Shown here one piece after another: positions 1-37,500 of a stretch of DNA of 64,000 nucleotides. A program made the position numbers and the translations under genes. The stretch comes from Pseudorasbora parva (Eukaryota; Chordata; Actinopteri; Cypriniformes; Gobionidae): positions 34,794,946 to 34,858,945 of the forward strand of contig NC_090186.1 in assembly GCF_024679245.1 (NCBI RefSeq), read 5' to 3'. Numbering within the stretch: position 1 is the first letter of the stretch; each line of letters opens with the position of its first letter. Below the pieces are notes generated by a model, which was given only the letters and a program-made list of their open reading frames with translations, was not told where the DNA came from and searched no databases.

Positions 1-437
1 GCATTGATCATCTCAAGTGCGCATGCTGGTGGAACGGCGCTCCTCAGTGAAAGCGCAAACATTATTTAAAGCGACACTCCTCAAAGTAAGCTCGCAAACT
101 ACGCTTAAAGTGACACTCCGTTGTGAAAGCTCAAACATAATTTAAATCACCAGATCACATTTAGTTTTAGTGGTATAATTATTCAAAGCATTTCAGATGG
201 TTCATTCTTACTGCATTAATAGCAGGAGAGGCAGGGCATAGCAGGCATATATAATGTATGATAATGCAATAGGGGGAATATGTGTGGGTCCTGATAATAA
301 AACAAATAATAATAATATAATAATAAAAAGGTAAAAATATTTTAAAGTTTATTTTGGCTTAAAATATCGGGATACATATCGTGACTTCAGTATTGAGATA
401 CACTCGTGTCACGATTCGATATGTATCGTTACACCCC
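1..437. mobile_element. end of a hAT-like non-autonomous element (left end outside the window)
   Basis: The stretch ends at about 437 in ATGTATCGTTACACCCCTA. This is the reverse complement of the TAGGGGTGTAACGATACAT type of terminus that I associate with fish hAT elements. The left end is outside the window, so boundaries and target duplication cannot be checked. It carries the three-copy 38-bp tandem repeat described separately. It lies in vta1 intron 1. Confidence 0.5.
37..146. repeat. three diverged ~38-bp tandem repeats
   Basis: Three consecutive units (about 37-70, 71-109, 110-146) share the plan G(C/T)GACACTCC, a variable AG-rich spacer, GC(G)CAAAC and ATTTAAA/CTTAAA. The first unit is shortened at its start. 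This looks like internal subrepeats of the hAT-like element. Confidence 0.6.
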
Positions 438-2490
438 TAATTTTTACAAATGTTTGGGATTATGTAAGTACACAAGTCAACAAAATATTGTAATATTTTG
501 TTAACTATAACATTGTTATAGTGGTTTTTGTATATTTATTCCAAAAATCTTACATATTGTGCCTTTAAGTAAGAGGTCCACACAGATGCATCTTAATAGT
601 GCAAGAAGATTTTGGCTCATGTTTGGCTGCAAGGGGATCGTTTCATCCCTCTTCATCACATAAATGCGACAGCAAGCTGTGGAATACTTTGTAAGCCCTC
701 ATCTTTTTAATTTCCTCTGGGACAGCATAGGTTCACCTAGGTGATATTTTAAATTGGTGACAGTGTGGGTGGGACCAGATATTATCTTCATTAGTGGAGC
801 ATATCCCTAAGGCTCTGAGCTTACTGCCTTTTTCCCCCCAAATGTCCCTCTTAACACTTCCTCTCAACTTAATGACTTTGAGCTTGTGCAATAGCAATTG
901 ATTGTTGTCTTCTTCCAGACACCCTGTAATGAAGACCTTGTTTGTGAGCCTTCTTGAATTCTAATGAATGAACTCTGTGGACTTCCTCTGTTGAATACAT
1001 TGTAGATCACACTTTCTTTTTCTGTTAATGTCTTCTGATTGATAAAGGATTGTAATTGTATTAATTAATGTTAAAATAGACCCCTGGGTTAATGCTCCTT
1101 ACTCATGTGAGAGATAAAGGTAATTCACTTAAGCATTTAAGTGTAGCTTTTGTGCCCTCACAGCAGCGACATCTGCATCTTTGGAGTTGTTTGCCCTGGC
1201 AGTCATAGCTCTGGTATTTAAAGTGTGCATCCAGAAAGGACACATACAGTGTGCATCAAAGGCTCATGGGACTTTTTTCACCCTTTCTCACTCGGTAGTA
1301 CCATGTGCCACTTTTGTATATTATACTAAAAGAGCAAGAGCCAGTAAATTTTTTGTTTTACTCATCACATATGGCCTGTAAAATACATTGAAAACGTTTG
1401 CCAGATGTGGGGGCTTGACCATGTTTTGTAACCAAAACTACTGACAACTGGACACAGTCCAAAGACACATAACAGCAAGGATGCAGTTTACTCGGAATTA
1501 CTGAGAATCAGAGGAAATCGGAGAGTATTTTTAGTGGACAGTCGGAAATGTTACAAAATCCTTTACAATAAAATGCTAAATATTAGTATTTTAGATTTTT
1601 TTAATATTTATATCGATTTTAATTCAGTTTTTTATGTCTTTGAAAAACATCAGTAATATATATTTTTCTTTAAACATGTGAAAACTTCTACTCATTTTTT
1701 CTTCAGCAAAATTATAAATTAATTGATCTATGAAAATTATGCAGCTTACAAAATTGTCTAGCTTTTTCAGTAGAGCACTTATTTGCATTGATATCAGATT
1801 TGCACACTCTTGGCAGACTCTCCACCAACCTAATGAGCTAGTCTGGAATTCTCCTTCATTCTTGAACCATGATGAAGGAATTCTGATATACTGCACACAT
1901 ATTAGCTACCGTTTTCTTAAAGAAAAAAAAAAAAGCTTTTCTGCAAAACCGGTAGTATTGAGTACTGGGTATAGTAGGTACATGCTGATAGAACATTCTC
2001 TTTCGTGTTTGTTTGAGGGCTCTCTGAGCTTCAAAGGTTTCTACCCACATCATGTTTTTAGAAGCGTTAAGCATTTTAGCCGATCACAATCATTTCTTTT
2101 AAGAACATATATCAGAGGTGCTGTCAGAAGTTAGTCAGAAGTTTTGTTTTGAGATGCACACTCACAAAGTGAACATGATCTAAATAAGAGATTCAATGTA
2201 CAATTTTTTTATTTTATTTATTACTATAACAGGTGTTTTTACAATAGTGCAGAATTCAGTGAGCTTTTGCTTTAGAGTTTGACAGCCTTAGTGGTTACTG
2301 GTTATAAAGGGAGACTATTCTCTTTGTTTATTACCCATTCACAATCTGAATACAAGTTTATTTTTTAATGCTGCATGTTTGAAATGTAGCAGAATAAACA
2401 CTGCAGAATTTCTGGATTGAAAACCATTTAAATGCACGAATCAATCTGAAACTGGTATGATGGACAGTGGTTACCAATAAATAAAACAAA
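438..2490. other. vta1 intron 1, no gene seen
   Basis: AT-rich intronic sequence. The open frames here (for example 1730-2134) lack splice context, codon bias or any recognisable motif. I see no further feature apart from a short poly(A) run at about 1922-1934. Confidence 0.6.
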
Positions 2491-2514
2491 AAGTACTTTA
2501 TTCAACAGCATTTG

Positions 2515-2591
2515 CTTTGGTACCAAGAATTGTGAAATTTGACTGGTATTAGTACCGACCACTGAAATGTTGGTACCGTGACAACCCTAGT
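2515..2591. mobile_element. hAT-like terminus (right end only)
   Basis: The stretch contains a Tyr-less repeat text of GGTACC-type words and ends GGTACCGTGACAACCCTAG, the mirror of a CTAGGGTTGTCACGGTACC terminus that recurs in cyprinid hAT-like repeats. No matching left end was found upstream, so this is probably a fragment. It ends 80 bases before vta1 exon 2. Confidence 0.4.
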
Positions 2592-2673
2592 GTTGCATAC
2601 TAAATGCAATCCCTATGTGACATCAGTTCAGTGGTTAAAGTAAAATGCTCTTCTTGTTTTTAATGACTTCCAG

Positions 2674-28126
<25,453 letters not shown>

Positions 28127-28610
28127 AACCATTGTGCTGTCCTCCTTAAAACCACTTTATCAGAGATCTGGCCCAGACGAACTGAAAAAGGGCCATTTTC
28201 CCAGCCCCATCTGTATCAAAAAAAGACGCTCCACAGGACACCCCCACATCACTCAATACAACATCTGTTTCAGTCATATTGGATGTCAATAGCTTCTCAT
28301 TACTAGATCAATGAGACAAAGATGCGACACTAAAAAAAATCAGGTGCATGTGAAAGACCTTTTCAAAATCTGAGTTCATTCATATTCACGGTTTAGAGTT
28401 GTATGGCTTCACAACAGTTTGGTTAGATATGCATGGACATGAAAGCATGTCTCAAGAACTCTCATCTTTACCTCAGGCTCTCTGAAACATGAGCCTTAGC
28501 GTCACTTTGACCTAAACTACTTTTGCTACTTTCCGTTCGCTATGAATATGCTTAAGGTGGACTTAACAGTTTTCTGCCATTAGTAAAGCGTTATTATGAT
28601 CAACAATAAA
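28127..28610 (+). other. vta1: vta1 3' UTR with poly(A) signal
   Basis: About 480 bases of non-coding sequence follow the stop codon. The first canonical AATAAA hexamer lies at 28605-28610, in a context followed by a T-rich stretch, as expected for a cleavage and polyadenylation region. The exact cleavage site cannot be read from sequence. Confidence 0.6.
28605..28610 (+). terminator. vta1: candidate vta1 poly(A) signal AATAAA
   Basis: Canonical hexamer 479 bases after the stop codon, followed within a few bases by a run of T and a TTTG-rich stretch resembling a downstream GU/U-rich element. Confidence 0.6.
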
Positions 28611-30320
28611 TCTTTTTTTTGACTCTATTTGACTTTTTTGGGTTATTTGCAGTGTATGTTTTCCTTCATATTATAATCATCATGAAAAATGAGCATCTCA
28701 TTAGTCCTAAGCGTTCTTTATTTTTCTTTTTGGTGCTTGAGTGTTCAATTTAGTCATTATATGCTGCTTAATAAGGTTTCTGCATTGCATAATGTAAACA
28801 ATAAGCATTACGCACATGCAGTTAGAAAAAAAAATGAGGATTAGTGCTAACTGGCCTCTGTAGAGACGGCCTTAAATCGCAGTTGTGCAGTTTATTTAAC
28901 TAAATTAAATTAGAACTGTCATTAATGGTTGGTACTTTGTCCGTATTTGAATTATTCCAGATGCCAGTAACAGTAAGAATCTGCCACAGTAAGTATTCCT
29001 CCAGATTAAAATATGGATGCGATGTTGCATTTCAAAGGCACTGAGTTTAGTTGTGTTATAATGGGTAATTTCTTTTTATTAGGCACAACCCATTTAGCCA
29101 TATGCATGAATGAACTCTGTCAGTTCAGTGTGCATATTCAGGAAGCAATTAATTACAATAGATAGTTCCTGTTGTTTTCTGCCCAACTTGCGATTCTTGC
29201 GGTTGAATTAGCAGTGCCTCTGTTTTCCTCTCTTTCCACCGTTTAGCCTGAAGTGTAATAGAAAGGGCATTGCACTTATCTGGAAGTAGACCGAGCTATC
29301 ACTGCATGCATCTGCATTTGCCTGAATCCTTTCCTGACTCAATGCGGATGCAAATGAACATCACCTGGGATTTTCCATCCAACCTCTCTTAGTCCTTTGT
29401 ACTCTGGTTTAATTGGCTCAAGTGGATTTACAAAGCAATGTATTTCTTCTGATAAAATCCACCTAGGACTGCATATCCATTGACACTACAGAATAAGGTT
29501 AAACCCTAATGTCTTTAGTCTAAAATTAACCATATATTCTGAGCGACTGGATTCTTCAGATTTTGTGACTCCGTAATCTCTGTTTAGTGTTTAAGTGCGT
29601 TTATGGGTATTGACATTGACGTGCACAGATAGTTTATAATTTGATTGTTATCAGTGCTGTGGGAATCGAGAAACCTTTTCATCTTTCCCCCCCTCAGCGT
29701 TATCATTAAAATTCACCATGTTTGCACTGGCTATTAAGCACAATAAGTGAGTAATTTGTGAACCGCAAAGCATTTGGAAGGATCATTCAAATCCTAATTT
29801 CTGGCTCTTAAATTGTTTTTTATATTCAAAATCTTCAGACAAGTTCCTGTGTTATGGTGATAAAACGTCATTGTGGCTGTAAATCTCAATAATACTAAAC
29901 AAAACATAAATGTAGCTGGCCTATAATAAATGTCCATGTTATTGTGTGTTGGTTCTCACACCCATAATAGATCAAAACCTAACAGTCCCCACAGAGAGAC
30001 ACTATCTGATTCAAAGAAAGAGACATGCTTTTCATCCAAATATACTGACAAAATGTGTAGTCTTATCATTCATATCATCAGCTCAAAGGCTTGTAGACCG
30101 GAATTGGTTACAACTACATAACCTGAAATTTCTGTAGAGCATGATATTTGACCTGAATGCTAAAATGTAAGTATCTGAGGTACATGCAAATACAGTTATC
30201 CGACTTGTAGGAACTATCTAACTGGAAGATCTTCTCTGACGTCGTTGAAAACAAAGTAGGTAGCATGGGTTCCTGAGGACAAAATCATTTTTTACAGTCG
30301 TTTATAAAGTCTAACAAATG
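28611..30320. other. vta1-adgrg6 intergenic region, nothing recognised
   Basis: No open frame with support on either strand and no repeat end that I can name. It may hold regulatory DNA, but no site can be supported from sequence alone. Confidence 0.5.
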
Positions 30321-30326
30321 AATAAG

Positions 30327-30832
30327 TAATAATTTGTTCATGGAAATATAATTATGAAATGAGCTTTTGTATAGTTATAGTATTCACACACATTATTAAG
30401 AAAGAAAAGCAAACATTTTTTTTGCAGATACAAATAATATATATATTAATGCAATATATCTTGCAAGTGTTTACCGGTAATATAATTTTGTAATTGTATA
30501 TGTAAAATGTCTTTCACCATTTTAGGTATTAAAAGTTATAAAACAAGAATATATACAGTAATAGTAAAACAAAATAACTAATAATTTGTTCATGAAAATA
30601 TAACTATGAAATGAGCTTTTGTATAGTATAGTATAGTATAGTATGCATACACATTAAGAAAGAAAAGAAAACTTTTTTACTATATTAGGCTACTGTAGGC
30701 TATATATTTATTTGCATATAATATGTCTTACAAGTGTTTAATATAATTGTGTAATAATTTTATATGTACGATTTCTTGCATCATTTTAGGTATTAAAGTT
30801 ATGCGAACAAGAATATATACAGTGTGTGCATG
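30327..30832. repeat. ~250-bp tandem duplication, 2 copies
   Basis: Copy 1 (about 30327-30560) and copy 2 (about 30579-30825) share in order: TAATAATTTGTTCAT, ATGAAATGAGCTTTTGTATA, TTAAGAAAGAAAAG, ATTTTAGGTATTAAA and ACAAGAATATATACAGT. The offset is about 252 bp at the start and 264 bp at the end because of small indels. Copy 2 also holds a (GTATA)4-5 run at 30621-30644. Confidence 0.85.
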
Positions 30833-31032
30833 TGAATATATATACACCATATATACACACACACATACATATACATAGGCTACGTGTGTGTACTGTACGC
30901 TGTATACTGTATGTGTCTATTCTGTAGAAAAATACCACCCCCCCCCCAACATAAAAAATAATTGTGATAGGCTACTTTTAATTAGACACTGTTTGCTGCT
31001 GTTAGCATATTCCATAAACAATGCGTACTAGC

Positions 31033-31077
31033 ACTAATGCAAAGGGGTTATATTTTATATAACCCCTTTGCATTAGT
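31033..31077. other. perfect 45-nt hairpin (21-nt arms, 3-nt loop)
   Basis: The left arm ACTAATGCAAAGGGGTTATA+T and the right arm ATATAACCCCTTTGCATTAG+T are exact reverse complements around TTT. It ends 11 bases before a 112-nt TA run and lies about 470 bases upstream of the adgrg6 exon 1 donor. Each arm contains ATGCAAA, the core of POU-factor (octamer) sites. Confidence 0.9.
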
Positions 31078-31087
31078 TTACAGTTAG

Positions 31088-31541
<454 letters not shown>

Positions 31542-31543
31542 AT
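31542..31543 (+). CDS. adgrg6: adgrg6 exon 1, first two bases of the start codon (AT)
   Basis: Exon 1 ends ...AAATAAT at a gtaagt donor. Exon 2 begins GATTTCG. Joining them gives ATG ATT TCG TTC ATC AGC, i.e. MISFIS, which matches the start of zebrafish Gpr126 exactly. The initiation codon is therefore split AT|G by intron 1. No other in-frame ATG lies in exon 2. Confidence 0.8.
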
Positions 31544-34500
31544 GTAAGTATTTTTTTTATTTTTATTTTTTTAAATGTTCCTGTTTCTTTGTGAAACGGG
31601 AAATTCTGACTATATCTAAAAGAAACATCTTTTGGTTTTCACGGTTTAACTTTCGCTAACAGTTTGATTCGCCTATTTTTTTTTAGTTCTGATAGAATTT
31701 GAACAAAAGATATTTGACATGTTTTGAAAAGTTCACAATATCGTCTAAAATTAAACGTGATAATGATGATGATGATAATAATAATACAATTGGAAACAGT
31801 TGATTGACTCATAAATGGAAAGCGCACATAATCTTGTTTGTTTGTAGGTGTAAGTTATTGTGCACACGGTATGTTTGTTGCATTAACTAGGTTACTCCTT
31901 TTATTTAGACCAGTGAAATATCCTAAAAGAATGGGTGTCACATAACAATGCTAGTGGGCAGATGCTTATTGGAATTTTTAAAGACCGCAAATAAAACTGT
32001 AAACAACTAAAGAGTATTTAAAATGTCCACGTCTTAATTATAGCCTAGCGTCTCTCAACTTGAGCTGCCTGCCTACACGTTCAGCGTTTTTGGGCATCAT
32101 AGACATTTGATGCCCGATGTCTACTTGATTTTAAAGCATAACCATGAAGCATAATGTGGAATTTCGTATGTCATTAGATGAGATGAGCTCATGTGAGAGA
32201 AAAATGAGAGGATGATGAATGGTTAATTTAATTTAACAGTAGTGCTGAAGACGTGTTGTTTCTGAAGTTAGTGAAGTCGTGATATAGCCATTAGTTTCAA
32301 TAGTTTCATTAGTTGCTTGTTATTAATGCATTTTTTATTTTATTTTAATTTTTTTACAGCTTTCTATTTAGTAAGTCGACATTGATGTCTGTTATTATTA
32401 CTTAAATGCATTATGATTTTCTGGAGTCTTTGACTTATGAATACCAGAAGGCACTGTTTCTGGTTTTCCAACTCATTTTTGCCATGATGAATCAAGTTCT
32501 TTATGCTGTTTGCAGGGTCCCCTGAGTCTCTGACCCCATTCATGTGTATTTACATATGCCAAGAGGAGAGTTCTGAACATTATTCATATGTTCTGTAATG
32601 TCGTGTATTACATGAATTTAAAAGAAATGGCCTCATTCTGATCACTGCGACCAGAAAGTCTCCGACTTACAGAGATGTTGCAATGCTGTTTATTTAGGGC
32701 TGAAAAATATGTAGTAACATTCTGATTTGTAGCAATGATTTATTTCAGGGTGTTGACTTGCATTCCTCTTCGATAAGATTATCTTCTCATTTAAAGGCAT
32801 CGTGACCCTTTTAATGATATTCCACCATTGTGGCCTACTAATGAATGCGACTAATGGCATGTTGTGGTTGTTTAATAAAATATGAATTCTATTGTTCTGT
32901 TGGCTGTTTCTGCCTTCGCTAAACTTCACTGTGGGCTGGAAATGGAGATCTCCTTTATCTTACGACAATGGTTGTTGAAATGAAACAAGATCTCGTGGAC
33001 CTCACACAGGATCTTGTAACTTCACACACTTCAAGTCTTGGCAACAAAAGCTTACAGACTTAGGTGTTAGTATCAAATGAAGCATTGCGATAAACTCATT
33101 ATAACATACTCAGTCTCAGATGGAGGGAATTTTTCCATCCCGTTTGATATAATGAAGACATTTATCGCCGTAATCCTAATGCAGACGAACAATGCCCAAT
33201 TAAACAAATAATGTCTTCATCAGAATAACTTATGAGGTCTCCAGTGGTTATCATCTCCCGCTGGAATCTTAGTTTTCCATGAACTTCGGATAATGACTCA
33301 CTAGAACTCGCCTTCTTGGAAGCAGATTTCAGACCTGGGGATGTTTATTGATGTCCAATTTCAAATGTTGAATTGTAGGAAAATGTCACAGATATATAGA
33401 TTCATCTGCGATTGATTTTATGGATTAGTGTTACATACTTTGTAACTTCACTCTTAAACCAAAGTTTCTTGAACCAGGAAAGGTTTTACAAGGATAACTG
33501 TTTTTAGAACTATAGTTCTTTAGAAAACCATATGTTAGGATGCATCAAAGAACTATTCTGAGATTTTTTACATAAATGTAACATCAAGAATGTTCTTCTC
33601 TGAAGAACCACAGCCAACCCTCAAAAATGTATTGATAAAAAATACTAAAAATACTTATTTTCTCAATCTATACTACCAAGATTTATTTTTTAAGAAGGCT
33701 GTTTGTAAACTTCTCTTTCCATTAAAGCCTTGGATTGCAGCTAGCCAACACTGTGATAAAATGTTCTCACAAGCACTATTTTAAAGTTGAAGTTGAATAA
33801 GAGCAAGAACACCTGGGAAATGCTCCATACAGTCCATTACTGTGAATTTGAAGCACCAACATATATTAGTCATCCATCCTGAACAGGTTTTAGAGTGCAG
33901 TCATTGCTTTTAATGTAATGTATAATAGTTTCTGTCATATCCTTACCTCTCTTTGAATATTGAAGGACATTGGAGATTGTGTATTGAAGAGTTAAAAACC
34001 GTTTGATACTTCAGTCACCCTCATGTTGTTTCAAACTGGTATGACTGTTTCTTCTTGACTTTATCACTTTGTAGAACACAAAAGAATATATTCAGAAAAA
34101 TGTCAATAACGTCACTGGAGTTCAATGTTTCTTTGGAGCCCGCTGACTTTTGTGTTCAACACGGTCGAAAGCAAATGATGACAGAATTCCCATTTTTGCT
34201 TGGATGATGTGCTTAAAAAATGCACTAAGAACGAGAATCTTGACACATTCGTTCTTTTAGATACTGCTTTTCTATCTACATTGCATTTCTCAAAATAAGC
34301 TTCTGTTGATTTTAGCAGCTATTATATTTTTTACATGCGGGAACGAACTGCTCCAGAGCAACTGTCCACTTTAATAGATAACACATGGAACATAAATGGA
34401 TCACTGATGTTTTTTTCGGTCTCTAGTTTCCTGTCATTCCAAGTAATGCTTTCTAAACGTTTGTGTACCTCACCGTCCGTGAACTTTTTCTGCAAACTTA

Positions 34501-37500
34501 TTATGGCTGACGTGGGAGAGTGATTGGTCATTATGTAACGGGCACTTTTTGCATGGCTGCGGTTAATGTTCTGACAAGAAAAAATGGTTTCCACACCACA
34601 AATACATCATTTAAACCTTCAAAGTTCTCCCAAATTATAGACGCATGAATAAAGATATTGTACTCATGTGTGTGAGAGAAAGTGAGAAAAGCTTGTGCAT
34701 GAAGTTTATGCCAGTTGCTGTCAAGTGTTTTGTGTTAGTGAGTAAGAAAGCCAAAAAGCAACAATTCATGGTGATATGTGCATTTTTTGTGCAAATAAAA
34801 TCTATTTTTTTTTAAGCATCCGTTGCGTCAAAAGATAATCCCGGGATTCCCGGCCATAATTGCAATCCATTTAATGAAACCTCTAATGCAATAGTGGTTT
34901 TCGTGTATTTACACTATACTTAAATGACATATAAGTAATAAATTAAATTGTGGTTTTGTTTCAAAATGTAATTAGCTTAATCTGATTGGCAGGATTTCGT
35001 TCATCAGCGGTCGGTGGTGGAGATGGAAGTTCCAGAATTCTCTCGCAGTTTTCCTGCTGCTGACTTGCTTTCTGACTACAGGTAAAAGATCTCTACAGTT
35101 ATAAATGTAAAATGTTATAATGCAAATAGTGTGTTACCTGGAAATGTTGTCCATAGTTCTATTCTGAACTGATTTTTTATGTATATTGCTCATCATGCTA
35201 ATCAACATTGCTTCCATCTCATTAACTCGCATTTCTTTTCATTCTTTAATACTTTATTTCATATTTTCAGTTGCTTCCTGGCTTATTTCAGTAATTCTCT
35301 TTATGTTTTCTATATGTACATGTTTTAAACTTTCTCTCAGCTTCCTTATATTTCTTGCTCTTTACCTTATCATGCTTTTTTTTAAATCACCCATAACGTG
35401 CTTTTATTGTCTTTGTCCTTGCATTCTGTAGGCTTAGAAATCACAGTCATGAAAAGAAACATACGGTACCGGTCAAAAGTTTGAAAACATTTCTATTTTT
35501 AATGTTTTTGTATTCTTTAAAGTCTCTTGTAATTATCAAGCATGATCAAAAATACAGAAAAACAGTAAGATTGTGAAAAATCCTTACAATTAAAAATAAT
35601 GTTTTTTATTGTTGTTAATGCTAATATACTTTAAAATATATATATATTTTTTGTGATGTAAAGCTAAATCTTTAGTGTCATGCGATCCTTCAAAAATCAT
35701 TCTAATATGCTGATTTGTTATCAATTTTGGAAACAGTTGTGCTGCTTAACATTTGTTTATTACCTCAGGATGAATAAAGAGTTTAAAAAGAACAGCATTT
35801 ATTTTAAATAGAAGTCTTTTGTAACAATATACATTACCATTCAAAAGTTGGGGGTCAGTAATACTTTTATTCATCAAGGATGTGTTAAATTAAATTAAAA
35901 CATTTTTTTAGTTTTTTAATATTTCTATTTTGAATACATGCTGTTCTTTGAAAAAGTAATCCTGAAAAAGTATTACAGGTTCCAAAAGAAATATTAAAGG
36001 ATTTCCTGATAAATTGCTCACCCCCATCTCATCCAAGGTGTTCATGTATTTCTTTCTTCAGTCGAAAAGAGATACATTTTTTGAGGAATACATTCCAGAA
36101 TTTTTCTTCACATAATAAACTTCAATGGCAACTAAAATGTTAATGGTCCAAATCAATGCAGTTTCAAAGGGCTTCGAGACGCTTTGCACGATCCCAAAAG
36201 AGGAATAGGTTTTTATCTAGCGAAATGATCTGTCATTTAAAAAAAAACAAAAAAAACATGTATATACTTTTTAACTGCCGCTATGGATTGTGTAAATCCT
36301 TCGGAAAGGTCAGGCTTACACGTAGGCAGAAGTACCGCCCCAAGAGAACGTTCACGAACTAAATTCAACTTTAAAATCGTCTGACATCATTGTTTTATAT
36401 ATTTTTTTTGTGCTAAAGGCCGTTTGTATTAGTCTTCGGATGTGCGCTTTGTAAACACGGGGGGCAGTACTTAGCGTAGCGTGACCTTTCCAACATGATT
36501 TCACAATCTGTGGCATGTGAAAAATGATTACGTAAAAAAAAATATTTTTACGTAATCGCTGGCATTCACAGAGCAGTGCATGATGAACAATTTAGGTTTA
36601 AAAGGAATAGGAAAGAACCTATTCCTCGCCTGGGATCGTGCTGAGCCTCTGAAGCCCTTTGAAACTGCATTGATTTGAACCTTCAACATTTTGGTTGTTA
36701 TAGAAGTCTATGATGTGGAGAAAAGTCCTGGAATATTTTCCTAAAAAAAAATATATATATTTCGATTGCGGAAAGAAAGACACGAACATCTTGGGTGAGT
36801 TGTGGGTGAGTTAAATATCAGAAAATTTTCATTTTGAAGTGAAGTATTCCTTTGAGCAGCACAACTGTTTCCAATATTGATAATAAATCAGCATATTAGA
36901 ATGATTTCTGAAGGATCGCGTGACACTGAAGAAAATTCAGCTTTGCATCACAGAAATAAATTATATTTTAAAGTATATTAAAATAGAAAAAAATATTTTA
37001 AATTGTAATGATATTTCCTAATATTACTGTTTTTTTAAAGTCAGGCAAGTTTGACTTAGTTCAAAAACATTATAAATATTAATGTTTCTAAACGTTTGAC
37101 TGGTAGTGTACATCCCTTAAAAAAAAAAAAAAAAAGGGGCACTTTTTTTCAGGCCACAATCAGTTTAGTGTTAAACAATGATCCTTCATATAATCCTGCA
37201 TATATAAATAAAACATGAGCTCCGTCAGTGGTCTCTCAGTGTGTGTTGGATGGTTAAACTGTGTACCGTGCCTGCTTCTGTTTGTAGTCCAGCCATTACG
37301 CGCAACATTTGTAGTTGTTTTTGTGAAGCTGACATAATCACTGTTACGACAGTGTCCCCTGAGATGGAGTTATTATTCAGGCATATTATTAATGATTTCA
37401 GCACCAAAGAAAACATGGATTTGCTCTTAACTGGCAGCTCAAATCTTTAATCGGTCTGTTGTTGCTGAATTTAAGTTCCTTGTGAGCTTCATATGAAAAG

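Noticed and set aside
1730..2134. 134-codon open frame
   Set aside because: No motif, no splice context, intronic, and overlapped by equally long reverse-strand frames.
35186..35431. 81-codon hydrophobic open frame just after adgrg6 exon 2
   Set aside because: Low-complexity T-rich intron translates to Leu/Ile/Phe; no start context or homologue recognised.
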